From Prevotella sp. (lineage in GTDB: Bacteria; Bacteroidota; Bacteroidia; Bacteroidales; Bacteroidaceae), in contig JAEEVW010000003.1 of assembly GCA_016291085.1 (NCBI GenBank), forward strand, positions 106,167-170,166: DNA of 64,000 bases. Reading direction: 5' to 3'. The position numbers and the translations under genes are program-made. Under the pieces are notes generated by a model. That model saw nothing but the letters and a program-made list of their open reading frames with translations, ran no database searches and was not told the origin of the DNA. Below are positions 33,756-44,800 of the stretch, one piece after another; positions within the stretch are counted from its first letter, which is position 1; each line of letters starts with the position of its first letter.

Positions 33756-35925
33756 GCAAAAACTGGTCCGTCTAGTCAAACTAGTCATTCTAGTAACCCT
33801 TGCCACGCCCATGACCGCTCAGAACAAGCTTTTCTCTCTTGAAGACCTGAACTTCGGTGGCACGAACTACCACAACATGCAGCCCAAGAACCTGTTCCTT
33901 ACGTGGTGGGGCGACCAGTTGGTAGAGACGGATGTCGAAGCGTGCAACATCGTTGACGTCAAGACGGGCAAGAAAACAAAAATTTTCACCCTCGACGAGA
34001 TCAATAAATGGGCAGACAGTGACGAAGAGGCTGACCGCTACGTGCGTCATCTGATGAATGCCTCGTTCCCCTACCCCGACCAGCCTCTGGTGGCGGTGGG
34101 CAACAAGAAGTCGTTCCTTTTGCTGAATTTCATGACCCACCAGATTGTGTGGCAGGACAGCATCTCAGGCCAGGAGGCCAACGACTGGTGCCCAGCATCC
34201 AAGGCAACGGCCTACGTAGAGGACCATCAGCTGTTTGTCGCAGACGGTGAGGGCCGGAAACACCAGCTAAGCACTGACGGCAGTCGAAACGTGGTATACG
34301 GTTCTGCCGTACACAGAAACGAGTTTGGCATCCACAAGGGCACCTTCTGGAGTCCCAGCGGACAGCGACTGGCGTTCTACCGTATGGACCAGAGCATGGT
34401 ACAGGACTATCCGCAGGTTGACATTTTCCCCCGCGAGGCAAGCTATGAACCCGACAAATACCCCATGGCGGGAATGACGAGCCACAAAGTGACGGTGGGT
34501 GTCTACGACCTGAAGATAGACAAGACGGTCTATCTGAAAGCCGGTGACCCTACAGACCGATACTTCACCAATATTGCGTGGAGTCCTGACAGTAAGACCG
34601 TTTACATGTTCGAACTGAACCGCGGACAGAACGACTGCCGCCTGGTGTCGTACGACGCTGAGACGGGCGAGAAGACGTCTGAGCTGTATCGCGAGACGAG
34701 CGAGAAATATGTGGAGCCGATGAACCCCATCCTGTTCCTGCCTTGGGACGATACGAAGTTCGTGATGCAGAGCCAGAAGGACGGCTATAACCACCTATAC
34801 CTGTTCGACAAGAGCGGAAAAGAGTTGAAACAGCTGACCAGCGGCAAATGGGTCGTGATGGAGGTGCTGGGATTCAACAAGAAACAGAAGACCATCGTCA
34901 TCAAGGCCAACGCCAATCATCCGCTGTGCCATAACCTCTATGCCGTCGATGTGAAGACGGGTCGTATGACCGCCCTCGACAATGGCCTGGGTGTGCACAA
35001 CGGCAAGCTGTCGGCATCGGGCACCCTGATGTACGACCGTTACACAACGCCTGACATCCCACGCAACATTGACGTCTTCAATGTGTCGCGCGGTTATGCC
35101 GCTGGGAAAACAGTCCGCCTTCTTACCGCTGCTGATCCTTGGAAGGATTACCAACAGCCCATCTTCGAGAACGGCAGCATCAAGGCCGCTGACGGTACGA
35201 CTGACCTCTATTATAGAATGGTGAAGCCTACCGACTTCGACGCCACCAAGAAATATCCCACCGTCGTCTATGTCTATGGCGGTCCTCACGCCAACAACGT
35301 ACAGGCTTCGTGGCATTGGTACAGCCGAACGTGGGAGACCTACATGGCGCAGAAAGGCTATATCGTCTTCATTCTCGACAATCGCGGCAGTCAGTATCGT
35401 GGACGCGACTTCGAGCAGGCCACGTTCCACCAGCTGGGACAGATTGAAATGCAGGACCAGATGAAGGGTGTGGAGTTTTTGAAGAAACAGCCATACGTTG
35501 ATGCTGACAGAATGGGTGTCCACGGCTGGAGCTTTGGTGGATTCATGACCATTTCACTCATGCTCAACTACCCCGATGTTTTCAAGGTAGGTGTTGCCGG
35601 AGGTCCCGTCATCGACTGGAAATGGTACGAGGTGATGTATGGTGAGCGTTATATGGGCACCCCGCAGAACAACCCCAAAGGCTATGAGAAGACCAGCCTC
35701 ATCAGCAAGGCCGGCAAGTTGAAGGGCAAGCTCCAGATTATCACGGGATATAACGACAACACCGTTGTGCCGCAACACTGTCTGTCGTTCCTCGACGCCT
35801 GTATCAAGGCTGGGACACAGCCTGATTTCTTTGCCTATCCAGGCGAGGAGCACAACATGCGAGGCCATGCCAGCGTGCATCTGCACGAACGTATTACACA
35901 ATATTTCGAAGACTACTTGAAATAA
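33742..35925 (+). CDS. Dipeptidyl peptidase IV (S9 family)
   Basis: A 727-residue serine peptidase. The N-terminal signal peptide (LVRLVKLVILVTLATPMTAQ) is built of a repeated LVx unit encoded by CTAGTC nonamers. A DPPIV_N beta-propeller (about 30-460) precedes the alpha/beta-hydrolase domain with the triad S597 (GWSFGG), D672 (GYNDNTVV) and H704 (GEEHNM). It releases X-Pro dipeptides, probably in the periplasm, as in Porphyromonas and Prevotella peptide metabolism. The start (ATGATG, 33742 or 33745) overlaps the end of rlmL, so it is likely translated by coupling. Confidence 0.94.
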   Translation: MMKIKQKLVRLVKLVILVTLATPMTAQNKLFSLEDLNFGGTNYHNMQPKNLFLTWWGDQLVETDVEACNIVDVKTGKKTKIFTLDEINKWADSDEEADRYVRHLMNASFPYPDQPLVAVGNKKSFLLLNFMTHQIVWQDSISGQEANDWCPASKATAYVEDHQLFVADGEGRKHQLSTDGSRNVVYGSAVHRNEFGIHKGTFWSPSGQRLAFYRMDQSMVQDYPQVDIFPREASYEPDKYPMAGMTSHKVTVGVYDLKIDKTVYLKAGDPTDRYFTNIAWSPDSKTVYMFELNRGQNDCRLVSYDAETGEKTSELYRETSEKYVEPMNPILFLPWDDTKFVMQSQKDGYNHLYLFDKSGKELKQLTSGKWVVMEVLGFNKKQKTIVIKANANHPLCHNLYAVDVKTGRMTALDNGLGVHNGKLSASGTLMYDRYTTPDIPRNIDVFNVSRGYAAGKTVRLLTAADPWKDYQQPIFENGSIKAADGTTDLYYRMVKPTDFDATKKYPTVVYVYGGPHANNVQASWHWYSRTWETYMAQKGYIVFILDNRGSQYRGRDFEQATFHQLGQIEMQDQMKGVEFLKKQPYVDADRMGVHGWSFGGFMTISLMLNYPDVFKVGVAGGPVIDWKWYEVMYGERYMGTPQNNPKGYEKTSLISKAGKLKGKLQIITGYNDNTVVPQHCLSFLDACIKAGTQPDFFAYPGEEHNMRGHASVHLHERITQYFEDYLK
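33763..33798 (+). repeat. 9-bp CTAGTC array encoding the peptidase signal peptide
   Basis: CTGGTCCGT, CTAGTCAAA, CTAGTCATT, CTAGTAACC: four nonamers in frame, each giving Leu-Val-x. They form the hydrophobic core of the signal peptide. Confidence 0.85.
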
Positions 35926-35927
35926 TT

Positions 35928-35973
35928 ACTAGTATCACTAGTATGACTAGTACAACTAGAAAAGACTAGAAAC
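35928..35973 (+). repeat. 9-bp ACTAGTATG array between the peptidase gene and serB
   Basis: ACTAGTATC, ACTAGTATG, ACTAGTACA, a 10-base variant and ACTAGAAAC fill the 51-base gap. Confidence 0.9.
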
Positions 35974-35976
35974 AAT

Positions 35977-37206
35977 ATGAAGGAAGAACAGATATTAGTC
36001 CGTATCACCGGACAAGACCGCCCGGGCTTGACAGCCAGCGTCATGGGCATTCTGGCCAAGTACGATGCTCAGGTGTTGGACATCGGCCAGGCTGACATCC
36101 ACAGCACCCTGTCGCTGGGCATTCTGATCCGTATGGACGAGATGAAGTCGGGACTGGCCATGAAGGAACTGCTGTTCAAGGCCACCGAGCTGGGTGTCAA
36201 CATCGGATTTTCACCCATCAGCGACGAGGAATACGAAGACTGGGTGGGCCATCAGGGCAAGAACCGCTACATTCTGATGGTGCTGGGCCGACAGTTGGAA
36301 GCCCGCCAGATTGAGGCGGCCACACGCATTCTGGCTGACCAAGGTCTGAACATCGACTCCATCCTGCGTCTGACGGGTCGTAAGAGCATCAAGAATCCTA
36401 CGAAACACGTGCGCGCCTGCATCCAGTTCTCGCTGCGTGGCGAACCCGTCAACCGTCAGGAGATGCAGTCGAAACTGATGAAGCTGTCGCAGGAGATGGA
36501 AATCGACTTCTCCTTCCAGCGTGACGACATGTTCCGACGCATGCGCCGTCTGATCTGTTTCGATATGGACTCGACGCTCATCCAGACGGAGTGCATTGAC
36601 GAACTGGCCGAGCGCAATGGCGTGGGCGCCGAGGTGCGTGCCATTACGGAGAGTGCCATGCGTGGTGAGATTGACTTCAAGGAGAGTTTCACACGGCGTG
36701 TGGCCCTGTTGAAAGGCCTCGACGTCAGCGTCATGCAGGACATTGCCGAACACCTGCCCATCACAGAGGGCGTCGACCGTCTGATGAACATCCTAAAGAC
36801 GTGCGGCTACAAAATCGCCATTCTCTCGGGTGGTTTCACCTATTTTGGTGAATATCTGCAACGACGCTACGGCATTGACTATGTCTATGCCAACGAACTG
36901 GAAATCGGTGAGGACGGCAAACTGACAGGCCGCTATGTAGGAGAGATTGTCGACGGACATCGCAAGGCGGAGTTGCTGAAACTCATCGCACAGGTAGAGA
37001 AGGTGAATTTAGCACAGACCATTGCTGTTGGAGACGGTGCCAACGACCTGCCAATGATCAGTAAGGCTGGTCTCGGCATTGCTTTCCACGCCAAGCCTCG
37101 TGTGGTGGCCAATGCAGAGCAGTCGATCAATACCATCGGACTCGACGGTGTACTCTACTTCCTCGGCTTCAAGGACAGCTATCTTGGCGAGCAAGGGAAA
37201 CTATAA
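35977..37206 (+). CDS. serB: Phosphoserine phosphatase with N-terminal ACT domains
   Basis: A 409-residue protein. Residues 1-180 hold two ACT-like domains ([21 protein letters not shown] and [20 protein letters not shown]), as in mycobacterial-type SerB, able to bind serine for feedback. The HAD phosphatase domain starts at [18 protein letters not shown], with nucleophile D196 and acid D198, followed by LSGGFTYF (motif II) and GDGANDLPM (motif III). It makes serine from phosphoserine in the cytoplasm. It sits in the co-directional cluster after the peptidase gene and 26 bases before purD. Confidence 0.95.
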   Translation: MKEEQILVRITGQDRPGLTASVMGILAKYDAQVLDIGQADIHSTLSLGILIRMDEMKSGLAMKELLFKATELGVNIGFSPISDEEYEDWVGHQGKNRYILMVLGRQLEARQIEAATRILADQGLNIDSILRLTGRKSIKNPTKHVRACIQFSLRGEPVNRQEMQSKLMKLSQEMEIDFSFQRDDMFRRMRRLICFDMDSTLIQTECIDELAERNGVGAEVRAITESAMRGEIDFKESFTRRVALLKGLDVSVMQDIAEHLPITEGVDRLMNILKTCGYKIAILSGGFTYFGEYLQRRYGIDYVYANELEIGEDGKLTGRYVGEIVDGHRKAELLKLIAQVEKVNLAQTIAVGDGANDLPMISKAGLGIAFHAKPRVVANAEQSINTIGLDGVLYFLGFKDSYLGEQGKL

Positions 37207-37207
37207 A

Positions 37208-37228
37208 AGTTCAAAGTTCAATGTTCAA
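37208..37228 (+). repeat. Heptamer array AGTTCAA before purD
   Basis: AGTTCAA, AGTTCAA, TGTTCAA. The same heptamer is used at 53002-53036 and, inverted, at 49940-49967. An ATG at 37221 lies inside the array. Confidence 0.85.
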
Positions 37229-37232
37229 AGAT

Positions 37233-38519
37233 ATGAAAATACTATTGTTAGGCAGTGGCGGACGCGAGCATGCACTGGCCTGGAAAATCGCTCAAAGTGA
37301 GAAATGTGAGAAACTGTATATCGCACCGGGTAATGCCGGAACGGGCAACTGTGGCGAGAACGTAACCATGAAGGCTGACGACTTCGAGGCCATTAAGGCA
37401 TTCTGCGTCGAGAAAGACATCAACATGGTGGTGGTTGGTCCTGAGGACCCATTGGTAAAGGGTATCTACGACGAGTTGAAGGCAGATGCCCGCACGAAGG
37501 ATATCCCCGTCATCGGTCCCTCGAAGGCTGGTGCCGTGCTGGAAGGCTCAAAGGACTTCGCCAAGGACTTTATGGTGCGTCACAATATCCCCACCGCACG
37601 CTATCAGACTTTTGATGGCGAGCACGTGCAGGAAGGTTTGGACTTCCTGGAAACGCTCCAGCCACCCTATGTGCTGAAGGCTGACGGTCTTTGTGCCGGC
37701 AAGGGTGTGCTGATCCTCCCCACCCTCGACGAGGCCAAGAAGGAACTGAAGGAAATGCTGGGCGGTATGTTCGGCAATGCCTCCAGTCGTGTGGTCATCG
37801 AGGAATTCATGAGTGGCATTGAGTGCAGCGTATTCGTCCTGACCGATGGCCAGCACTACAAGATTCTGCCCGAGGCCAAGGACTACAAACGCATTGGCGA
37901 GCACGACACAGGTCTCAACACCGGTGGTATGGGTTCTGTCACTCCCGTTCCCTTTGCCACGAAAGAATGGATGCAGAAGGTCGAAGGCCGTATCATCCGC
38001 CCTACCGTTGAGGGACTGGCTGCTGATGGTATCGACTACAAGGGATTTATCTTCTTCGGGCTCATCAACCGGACTAACACGCCCACTGGAGAACCTGAGC
38101 CCTATGTCATTGAATATAACTGCCGTATGGGAGACCCTGAGACTGAGAGTGTCATGCTACGACTTAAGAGTGACATTGTCGACCTGTTTGAAGGTGTGGC
38201 TCAGGGCAATCTTGACCAGCGCGCGATTGAATTCGACCCCCGTGCTGCCGTCTGCGTCATGCTCGTCTCTGGCGGCTACCCTCAGGAATACAAGAAAGGC
38301 TACCCCATTGCAGGTATTGAGAATGTCGAGGGCTCTATTGTCTTCCATAGCGGTACGGCACTGAAGGATGGTCAGGTAGTTACCAACGGCGGGCGTGTCA
38401 TTGCAGTATCATCGTACGGAAAGAACAAGGCCGAAGCCCTGCAAAAGTCGTTTGAAGAGGCACAGAAAATACAGTTTACCGACAAATATTTCCGCCGCGA
38501 TATAGGCGCCGATTTGTAA
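37233..38519 (+). CDS. purD: Phosphoribosylamine-glycine ligase
   Basis: A 428-residue ATP-grasp enzyme for the second step of purine synthesis, joining glycine to phosphoribosylamine. It starts [19 protein letters not shown]; the ATP-grasp core has [15 protein letters not shown] and the family signature [14 protein letters not shown]. The ATG at 37233 is preferred to one four codons upstream that is part of a repeat. A typical acidic insertion ([21 protein letters not shown]) is normal for Bacteroidetes PurD. It lies directly after serB, with the membrane-protein gene eight bases downstream. Confidence 0.96.
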   Translation: MKILLLGSGGREHALAWKIAQSEKCEKLYIAPGNAGTGNCGENVTMKADDFEAIKAFCVEKDINMVVVGPEDPLVKGIYDELKADARTKDIPVIGPSKAGAVLEGSKDFAKDFMVRHNIPTARYQTFDGEHVQEGLDFLETLQPPYVLKADGLCAGKGVLILPTLDEAKKELKEMLGGMFGNASSRVVIEEFMSGIECSVFVLTDGQHYKILPEAKDYKRIGEHDTGLNTGGMGSVTPVPFATKEWMQKVEGRIIRPTVEGLAADGIDYKGFIFFGLINRTNTPTGEPEPYVIEYNCRMGDPETESVMLRLKSDIVDLFEGVAQGNLDQRAIEFDPRAAVCVMLVSGGYPQEYKKGYPIAGIENVEGSIVFHSGTALKDGQVVTNGGRVIAVSSYGKNKAEALQKSFEEAQKIQFTDKYFRRDIGADL

Positions 38520-38526
38520 GAAAAAA

Positions 38527-39450
38527 GTGAAGAAGTTTCTGCAGAACAAAATTGCCGAGAGCAAGCTGGCTTTGCCCCTGACGGCAGCCTATGGCGTTAT
38601 CGTATGGTTGGCCAGCGGACTCATTGGCGAACAGTGGTGGATACAGTTCGCCTGCTTCGCTCTTGCGGCGTTTCTGATGATGGAACTGAACACCATCCAC
38701 GCCCTCATCCGCATCTATTCGCGCATGGTCAGCTGTGTGTTCATCATGTTCCTATGCATGCTCTGTTTCCTGTTTCCATCCATTCCAGGAGCCATTACGC
38801 AGGTTTGCTTCATCGCCGCCATGACGTTGCTATTCAATAGCTATCAGGACAAGACGGCAACAGGATGGACCTACTACAGTTTCCTGATGATGGGCATCGC
38901 ATCGCTGGCATTCATCCATATTTTGTTCTACCTGCCCATTCTGTGGCTCGTTATGCTCTTCCAACTGCAATCCTTATCCTGGCGCACATGGACGGCGTCA
39001 CTGCTTGGTATCATCACGCCCTATTGGTTCTGGTGCTGTTGGTTAGGATGGAACGAGGACTTCACACCACTCTTCGACCATTTTGTTCCGTTGGGCGAAT
39101 TCTCTACACCATTCGACCTTTCCTCACTTTCAGAGCACCATCTTATAACCCTGAGCTTTGTCGTCCTAATGGCTGTCACAGGAACCATTCACTATATCCG
39201 CAAACACCACGACGACAAGATCCGCATCCGTCTGCTTTACGGAGGGTTTATGTGGATGTGTCTGACAACCACTGCCTTTATACTCCTGCAACCGCAGCAC
39301 TACGACGTGCTCATCCGCATCCTCATCATCAACACCGCACCACTGGTCGGACATTTCCTGGCGCTCACACATACCCGACAGACCAACATCGTCTTCTTCG
39401 TCATTATCGTCGCCACCTTAATCGTCACAGGCTATAACCTATGGATGTAA
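38527..39450 (+). CDS. Polytopic membrane protein of unknown function
   Basis: A 307-residue protein with eight or nine hydrophobic segments (for example LALPLTAAYGVIVWLASGLI, VCFIAAMTLLFNSYQD, ILFYLPILWLVMLFQL), rich in tryptophan and aromatics. It starts with GTG at 38527, seven bases after purD. A family name is not recognised; architecture resembles DUF6427-like Bacteroidetes membrane proteins of similar length, but I cannot confirm that. Its last ten bases overlap the YqaA gene start, so translation is probably coupled. Confidence 0.72.
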   Translation: MKKFLQNKIAESKLALPLTAAYGVIVWLASGLIGEQWWIQFACFALAAFLMMELNTIHALIRIYSRMVSCVFIMFLCMLCFLFPSIPGAITQVCFIAAMTLLFNSYQDKTATGWTYYSFLMMGIASLAFIHILFYLPILWLVMLFQLQSLSWRTWTASLLGIITPYWFWCCWLGWNEDFTPLFDHFVPLGEFSTPFDLSSLSEHHLITLSFVVLMAVTGTIHYIRKHHDDKIRIRLLYGGFMWMCLTTTAFILLQPQHYDVLIRILIINTAPLVGHFLALTHTRQTNIVFFVIIVATLIVTGYNLWM

Positions 39451-39893
39451 TCATTTCCCTGCTCATCAGTTACGGCTATTGGGGCATGCTCATCACGGCA
39501 TTCGTCGCAGGCTCCTTCTTCCCGTTCTCCAGCGAGGCAGTAATGACCGGGTTGCTCGCGGCAGGACTCGACCCGTGGTTGCTCATCGTCTATGGAACCA
39601 TCGGAAACGTGGCCGGAGGAATGTTCAATTATTTCATTGGTAGAATGGGACGTCTCGAATGGATCGAACGCTACCTGCATGTCAAGCAGAAAGACCTCGA
39701 CCGCGCCACACGCTTCATGGCAGGACGCGGTGCATGGATGGGCTTCTTTGCCTTCGTACCCGTTCTTGGTTCGGCTATCACCATCGTACTTGGGCTGATG
39801 CGTGCCAACATCCCCATCTCGCTTACCAGTATCGCCATCGGCAAATTCCTTCGCTACGTCCTCCTCGTTTACGGAGCATCACTGTTCTTATAG
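39441..39893 (+). CDS. DedA/YqaA-family small membrane protein
   Basis: A 150-residue VTT/SNARE-associated-domain protein of the YqaA type. The hallmarks are FFPFSSEAVMTGLLAAG (reentrant segment), the glycine-rich IGNVAGGMFNYFIG and the FFAFVPVLGSAITIVLGLMR segment with the conserved small-residue motif near the C-terminus. DedA proteins are linked to lipid-carrier or phospholipid flipping across the inner membrane. It is last in the rlmL cluster and overlaps the upstream gene by ten bases. Confidence 0.85.
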   Translation: MDVIISLLISYGYWGMLITAFVAGSFFPFSSEAVMTGLLAAGLDPWLLIVYGTIGNVAGGMFNYFIGRMGRLEWIERYLHVKQKDLDRATRFMAGRGAWMGFFAFVPVLGSAITIVLGLMRANIPISLTSIAIGKFLRYVLLVYGASLFL

Positions 39894-40018
39894 AGCAAAT
39901 AATTTCATTAGAAGCATTTTTTCTTCATTTTTTTTGCACAGTTCGTGGGAAAATACGTACTTGACCTTTGGTCGAGCTACTTTTTCGCTCGAAAATAAAA
40001 GAAAAATTGTTTTTTTCT

Positions 40019-40048
40019 TTGTATTTTACTCACTTATTTGTACCTTTG
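40019..40048 (+). promoter_or_regulatory. kdsA promoter, extended type
   Basis: TTG (40019-40021), 19 bases, TACCTTTG (40041-40048), with spacer TACTCACTTATTTG like the rlmL promoter. The kdsA start is 25 bases downstream. Confidence 0.8.
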
Positions 40049-40072
40049 CAAGGTTAAAGACAATTGTAACTG

Positions 40073-40834
40073 ATGAAGCAAAAGATATTCATTGCCGGAC
40101 CGTGCGTGATAGAATCAGCGGAGCTGTTGGACCAAGTGGCATCTAAACTGGTGGAAATCAACGTCAAACTGGGCATTGACATCATATTTAAGGCTTCGTT
40201 CGACAAGGCCAACCGCACATCGATAGGCTCGTTCCGAGGGCCAGGCATCGACAGAGGGCTGCAGATGCTGAACGATGTAAAAGAGAAATACGGACTGCGC
40301 CTGTTGACGGACATCCACGAAGCCTGGCAGGCTGAGCCGGCAGGACAAGTGGTGGACGTCGTGCAGATTCCCGCCTTCCTGTGTCGACAAACAGACCTGT
40401 TGCTGGCCGCTGCCAAGACGGGATGCGTGGTGAACATCAAAAAGGCTCAGTTTCTGAGCGGACAGGACATGCGATACCCCGTCGAGAAAGCCCGCGATGC
40501 AGGAGCCAAGGAAGTATGGCTGACAGAGCGCGGCAACATGATGGGATATAACAACCTGGTGGTGGACTTCCGTAATATTCCCGATATGCTGGACATCTGC
40601 GAGACGGTTATCATGGACTGTACACATAGCGTGCAGCGACCAGGAGGAGCCGACGGCAAGACAGGAGGTGACAGGCGATTCGTGCCACAGATGGCACTGG
40701 CTGCCAAAGCCTTTGGAGCCACGGGTTGGTTTTTCGAGGTGCACCCCACCCCAGACCTTGGACTGAGCGACGCAGCAAACATGCTGGAGTTGGAAAAGCT
40801 TTACGACTTGGTCGCAAAGCTAGTTGAGAGTTGA
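40073..40834 (+). CDS. kdsA: 3-deoxy-8-phosphooctulonate (KDO-8-P) synthase
   Basis: A 253-residue enzyme condensing arabinose-5-phosphate with phosphoenolpyruvate for lipopolysaccharide KDO. Motifs: IAGPCVIES, FKASFDKANRTS, DIHEAWQAEP, NIKKAQFLS and DCTHSVQRPGG. The cysteine in AGPCVIES indicates the metal-dependent class (E. coli has Asn there). The last codons (LVES and stop) lie in a heptamer array shared with the start region of kdsD, so the two genes are practically continuous. It is the first gene after a promoter; the product of kdsD supplies its sugar-phosphate substrate. Confidence 0.97.
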   Translation: MKQKIFIAGPCVIESAELLDQVASKLVEINVKLGIDIIFKASFDKANRTSIGSFRGPGIDRGLQMLNDVKEKYGLRLLTDIHEAWQAEPAGQVVDVVQIPAFLCRQTDLLLAAAKTGCVVNIKKAQFLSGQDMRYPVEKARDAGAKEVWLTERGNMMGYNNLVVDFRNIPDMLDICETVIMDCTHSVQRPGGADGKTGGDRRFVPQMALAAKAFGATGWFFEVHPTPDLGLSDAANMLELEKLYDLVAKLVES

Positions 40835-40847
40835 AAGTTGAAAGTTT
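40822..40847 (+). repeat. Heptamer array AGTTGAA at the kdsA/kdsD junction
   Basis: AGTTGAG, AGTTGAA, AGTTGAA, AGTTT. The kdsA stop codon (40832-40834) is inside the array. Confidence 0.82.
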
Positions 40848-40857
40848 AGAGAGAATT

Positions 40858-41805
40858 GTGACAGTAAAAGAATACGCTATACAATGTATTAAGGACGAGG
40901 CACAGGCGGTGCTGGACCTGATACCAAAGATGGACGAGGACTTCGACCGCGCTGTAGAGCTAATCATGCAGTGCCAAGGGAAGGTAATCGTCACAGGTGT
41001 AGGCAAGAGCGGACATATCGGAGCGAAGATAGCAGCGACACTGGCCTCAACAGGCACCCCGTCGTTCTTCATCAATCCGCTGGACGTCTATCACGGCGAC
41101 CTCGGCGTGATGTCGAGAGGCGACGTGGTGGTGGCCATATCGAACTCAGGACAGACTGACGAGTTGCTCAGATTCATACCGATGGTGCTTCACATGGAGA
41201 TTCCCATCATCGCCATGAGCGGCAATCCGAAATCACTGCTGGCCAAATATTCGACCTGCCACCTGAACGTAAGCGTAGAGAAAGAGGCCTGTCCACTGAA
41301 CCTGGCCCCCACCAGTTCGACGACAGCAACACTCGTCATGGGTGATGCATTGGCCGTAGCACTGATGGAGCGACGCAACTTCCAGCCTCAGGACTTCGCA
41401 CAGTTCCACCCTGGAGGCGAGTTGGGCAAACGACTGTTGACTACCGCTCAAGACGTGATGCTGACGGAGAACCTGCCCCTGCTATCGGAAGAGATGCACT
41501 TGGGCGAGGCCATCATCTTGGTGAGCAAAGGCAAGCTGGGACTGGGCGTGGCCATGAAGGACGGACGCATCAGCGGACTCATCACCGATGGTGACATCCG
41601 CAGAGCAATGGAGAAATGGCAGGCTAAGTTCTTTGACAGGACGGTGGCTGACATCATGACCCGCAACCCCAAGAAGGTGAGTCCGCAGACTAAGATTGCC
41701 GAGATACAAAAGACAATGAACGAACATAAAATTCACAACGTGCTGGTCGCAGACAACGAAAACCGACTACTCGGAATTGTCGACAGATATGCATGTGTGC
41801 TTTAA
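40858..41805 (+). CDS. kdsD: Arabinose-5-phosphate isomerase (KdsD/KpsF type)
   Basis: A 315-residue protein starting with GTG at 40858; a TTG at 40831 lies inside the repeat and overlaps kdsA. An N-terminal SIS domain (VIVTGVGKSGHIGAKIAATLASTGTP, then ISNSGQTDE, and the catalytic-region segment NLAPTSSTTATLVMGDALA) is followed by two CBS domains (DVMLTENLP and DIMTRNPKKVSP). It interconverts ribulose-5-phosphate and arabinose-5-phosphate, feeding KdsA. The CBS pair may sense nucleotides. It precedes the HTCS-like gene by 12 bases. Confidence 0.95.
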   Translation: MTVKEYAIQCIKDEAQAVLDLIPKMDEDFDRAVELIMQCQGKVIVTGVGKSGHIGAKIAATLASTGTPSFFINPLDVYHGDLGVMSRGDVVVAISNSGQTDELLRFIPMVLHMEIPIIAMSGNPKSLLAKYSTCHLNVSVEKEACPLNLAPTSSTTATLVMGDALAVALMERRNFQPQDFAQFHPGGELGKRLLTTAQDVMLTENLPLLSEEMHLGEAIILVSKGKLGLGVAMKDGRISGLITDGDIRRAMEKWQAKFFDRTVADIMTRNPKKVSPQTKIAEIQKTMNEHKIHNVLVADNENRLLGIVDRYACVL

Positions 41806-41817
41806 AATAAACAGACT

Positions 41818-44800
41818 ATGAACAGACTGAAAAAAATATTGTTAGTCATTATGCTGGCACTCCCGTTGACAGCAGCAGGCGTTTATCTGTTTAAGACCCT
41901 GGACTCCCGTAACGGACTGATCAGCAGTCAGATCAACTGCGTGCTGAAAGACCAGCGAGGATATATGTGGTTTGGTACCCCTGCCGGACTATACCGCTTT
42001 GACGGCTACACCTTCAAGAATTTCCAGAGCAACTCGCAGGACGGCTCGTCACTGCCCGACAGCTACATCATCAGTATTCAGGAAATGCTGGACGGCAATC
42101 TGTGGATTGAGACGTCGGCAGGATTCTGCGTGTATCACCCGCAATCGGAGAGTTTCGAACGCGACATGAAGCAGATCTATGCCAGCATGGGTATTGAAGG
42201 CAAACCTAACGTCGTATTCATAGACAGACACAAGAACTTCTGGGCTTCGATTCCGAACAAGGGTATCGTGGCCTACAACATGCAACAGCAGACCAGCTAC
42301 GAGTTCGGTTATACCAACGACGCACACGGTATACCACAGGGAAACATCTGCTCTATCAGCGAATGTCGCGACGGAGCCATTGCCGTCTATGAGGACGGAC
42401 GAATGGTATGCTGCGACATCATGCGACAGCAGAACACCGTATGGCAGACAGATCACATCGCCCAGCAGCACCTGCGCAAGAGCAAGACGCTGAAGGCCTT
42501 TGCCGACCAGATGGACAACATCTGGCTCTACGGACAGGGCACATTGATGGTTTACAACAAAAACGCCAACACATGGAATACCAGCATTGGCGACCAGCTG
42601 GGACTCACCAGCGTGGCCGTAGACCACATCGTAAACAGCATGACTGGCGACCGCACCGGTAACATCTGGGTGGGAACAGACCGCGCAGGACTGGTTCGCA
42701 TCAATGTGAATACCCACGAAATGGAAAATGTCCAGCCACGAGGCATTAACCCGCGCCGCATTGACAGCGAGACGATGGCCATACAAAGTGTCTACGTGGA
42801 TGACACCGACCTGTTGTGGGTAGGAACCGAGAAATCGGGCGTGGCCTATTACGGCAACAATATCTACAAGTTCTCCAGCAATCTCATTGGCGACATCACA
42901 GCCATTGCACAGACCAGCGACACAACCATCTGGTATGGTACGAGCAATCACGGCGTCATCGGTTATAGCGGCACATTAGCCAGTACAAAGGTATCGTGCA
43001 TGGCCACCACGCCGGACGGAAGCCTGTGGGTGGGTTCGAAGCAAAACGGTCTGACACGCATCCAGAACGGAACTGGAAAAATATACTCTGCAGCACGTGA
43101 CAGTTCGAAGACACTCATCGACGACCACATCAACGCCCTCTGTAGCGATAAGTCGGGTAACCTATGGATTGCCACCAACGGAGGCTTGCAGGTGTATAAT
43201 CCGAAGATGGACACCTTCTCGGCTTACACCCGCGAAAACGGTATGCTGAACACCAACAACATCACTGCACTATTCTACGGGCAGAACAACCGCATGCTCA
43301 TTGGTACGGCAGAGGGACTGGTTATTCTCGACCTCTCGACACGTGAAAAAATGGTGTTGACAGGTAACTCGACGAATATCCAGACCTTTACGAACAACTA
43401 TATTACCCAGATTTATGAAGACTCGCGCGGACTTATTTGGATTGGAACACGTGAAGGTTTGAACATCCTGAATACCGTCAAGGATGAACTGAGTCACCTG
43501 ACGGAGAAGGACGGACTCTGCAATAACCTGATTTGTGGTATTGCTGAAGACAAGAACCACAATATATGGATATCAACCAGCAATGGTTTGAGTCGTGTGG
43601 TGACACAACGCGACTACGAGGACGGCTCATTCAACTACGGACTCTACAACTACAGCATCTACGACGGTTTGCAGAGCAACGAGTTCAACATGGGCGCCAT
43701 TCTGGCGAAGACGAACGGTGAGGTGCTGTTTGGAGGTCTGTATGGTGTGAACTGGATTCGCCATACTGCCAAAGACGATCAGGAGTCATTGCCACGCGTC
43801 ATGCTTACACAGCTGTTTATCGGTGAGGAAGAGATTCTGACAGGTCACGAATACGATGGACGTATCATTCTGACATCGGCCCTGAACGAAATCAGTAAGA
43901 TTGAACTGGGAAACAGCCAGAACACGCTGACCATCAAGTTTGCCGCAGGTAACTACAACCAAGGCGAGCGTCTGCAGTTCATGTACTGGATGGAAGGACT
44001 GGAGAACGACTGGCGAAACGGTGATGCCCTGTTGCATGGTGTTAAATTCCGCAACCTGAGCAGTGGCACCTATACGCTACACGTCAAAGCCGTTAGTGCC
44101 GACGGAGCGGTAAGTAACCAGGAACGTACACTCGAAATCACCATTGAACGCCCATGGTGGATATCATGGTGGGCCTTGACGGTATATGTTATCATCGCCA
44201 TCCTGGTATTGGCCGTTTGGCGCTATGGCATCAAGAAGCTGAGGAAAATCTGGAGAAGCAAGCGTACCGTCATTGACGAATTGAAGCGCCAGCGCGAAGA
44301 AATCAAGAACACCAGTGACGAGCTGCGTCAGCCTATGGCCCGCATGACAACCATCATTGGTTCGTTGGCTGAGAAGGAACAGTCGATGGAGGGTCGCGAA
44401 CAGCTGAACTCGCTACACTTCCAGTTGCTGCAGGTCATCACACGCATCTCGGAGATGCAACAAACGCTGGAGAATCCTGAGAAGAAGGCCGAATCGACTG
44501 CCAAGGACCGCATGGAACTCAACGACCAAGGCGAGGTGGCTTTGATATCAAGCTCTACTGCGAAGGAATTGACCGCAGAAATCAGGCCTTTCAAAGTCGA
44601 CTCGCAGGCGAAGAAGTTCAGCGTGGTATTCATCGATTCGAACCACGAATTCCTGAATTTCGTCAATGCCCATCTGCGCGAAGTCTACGATTTCCACGTG
44701 TACGACAACATCAAGAATGCTCTGCCCGACATCGAGATGCTGAATGCAGACCTCGTTGTTTGTAAGCAGGACATGGACGTGATGACAGGTAGCGAACTGT

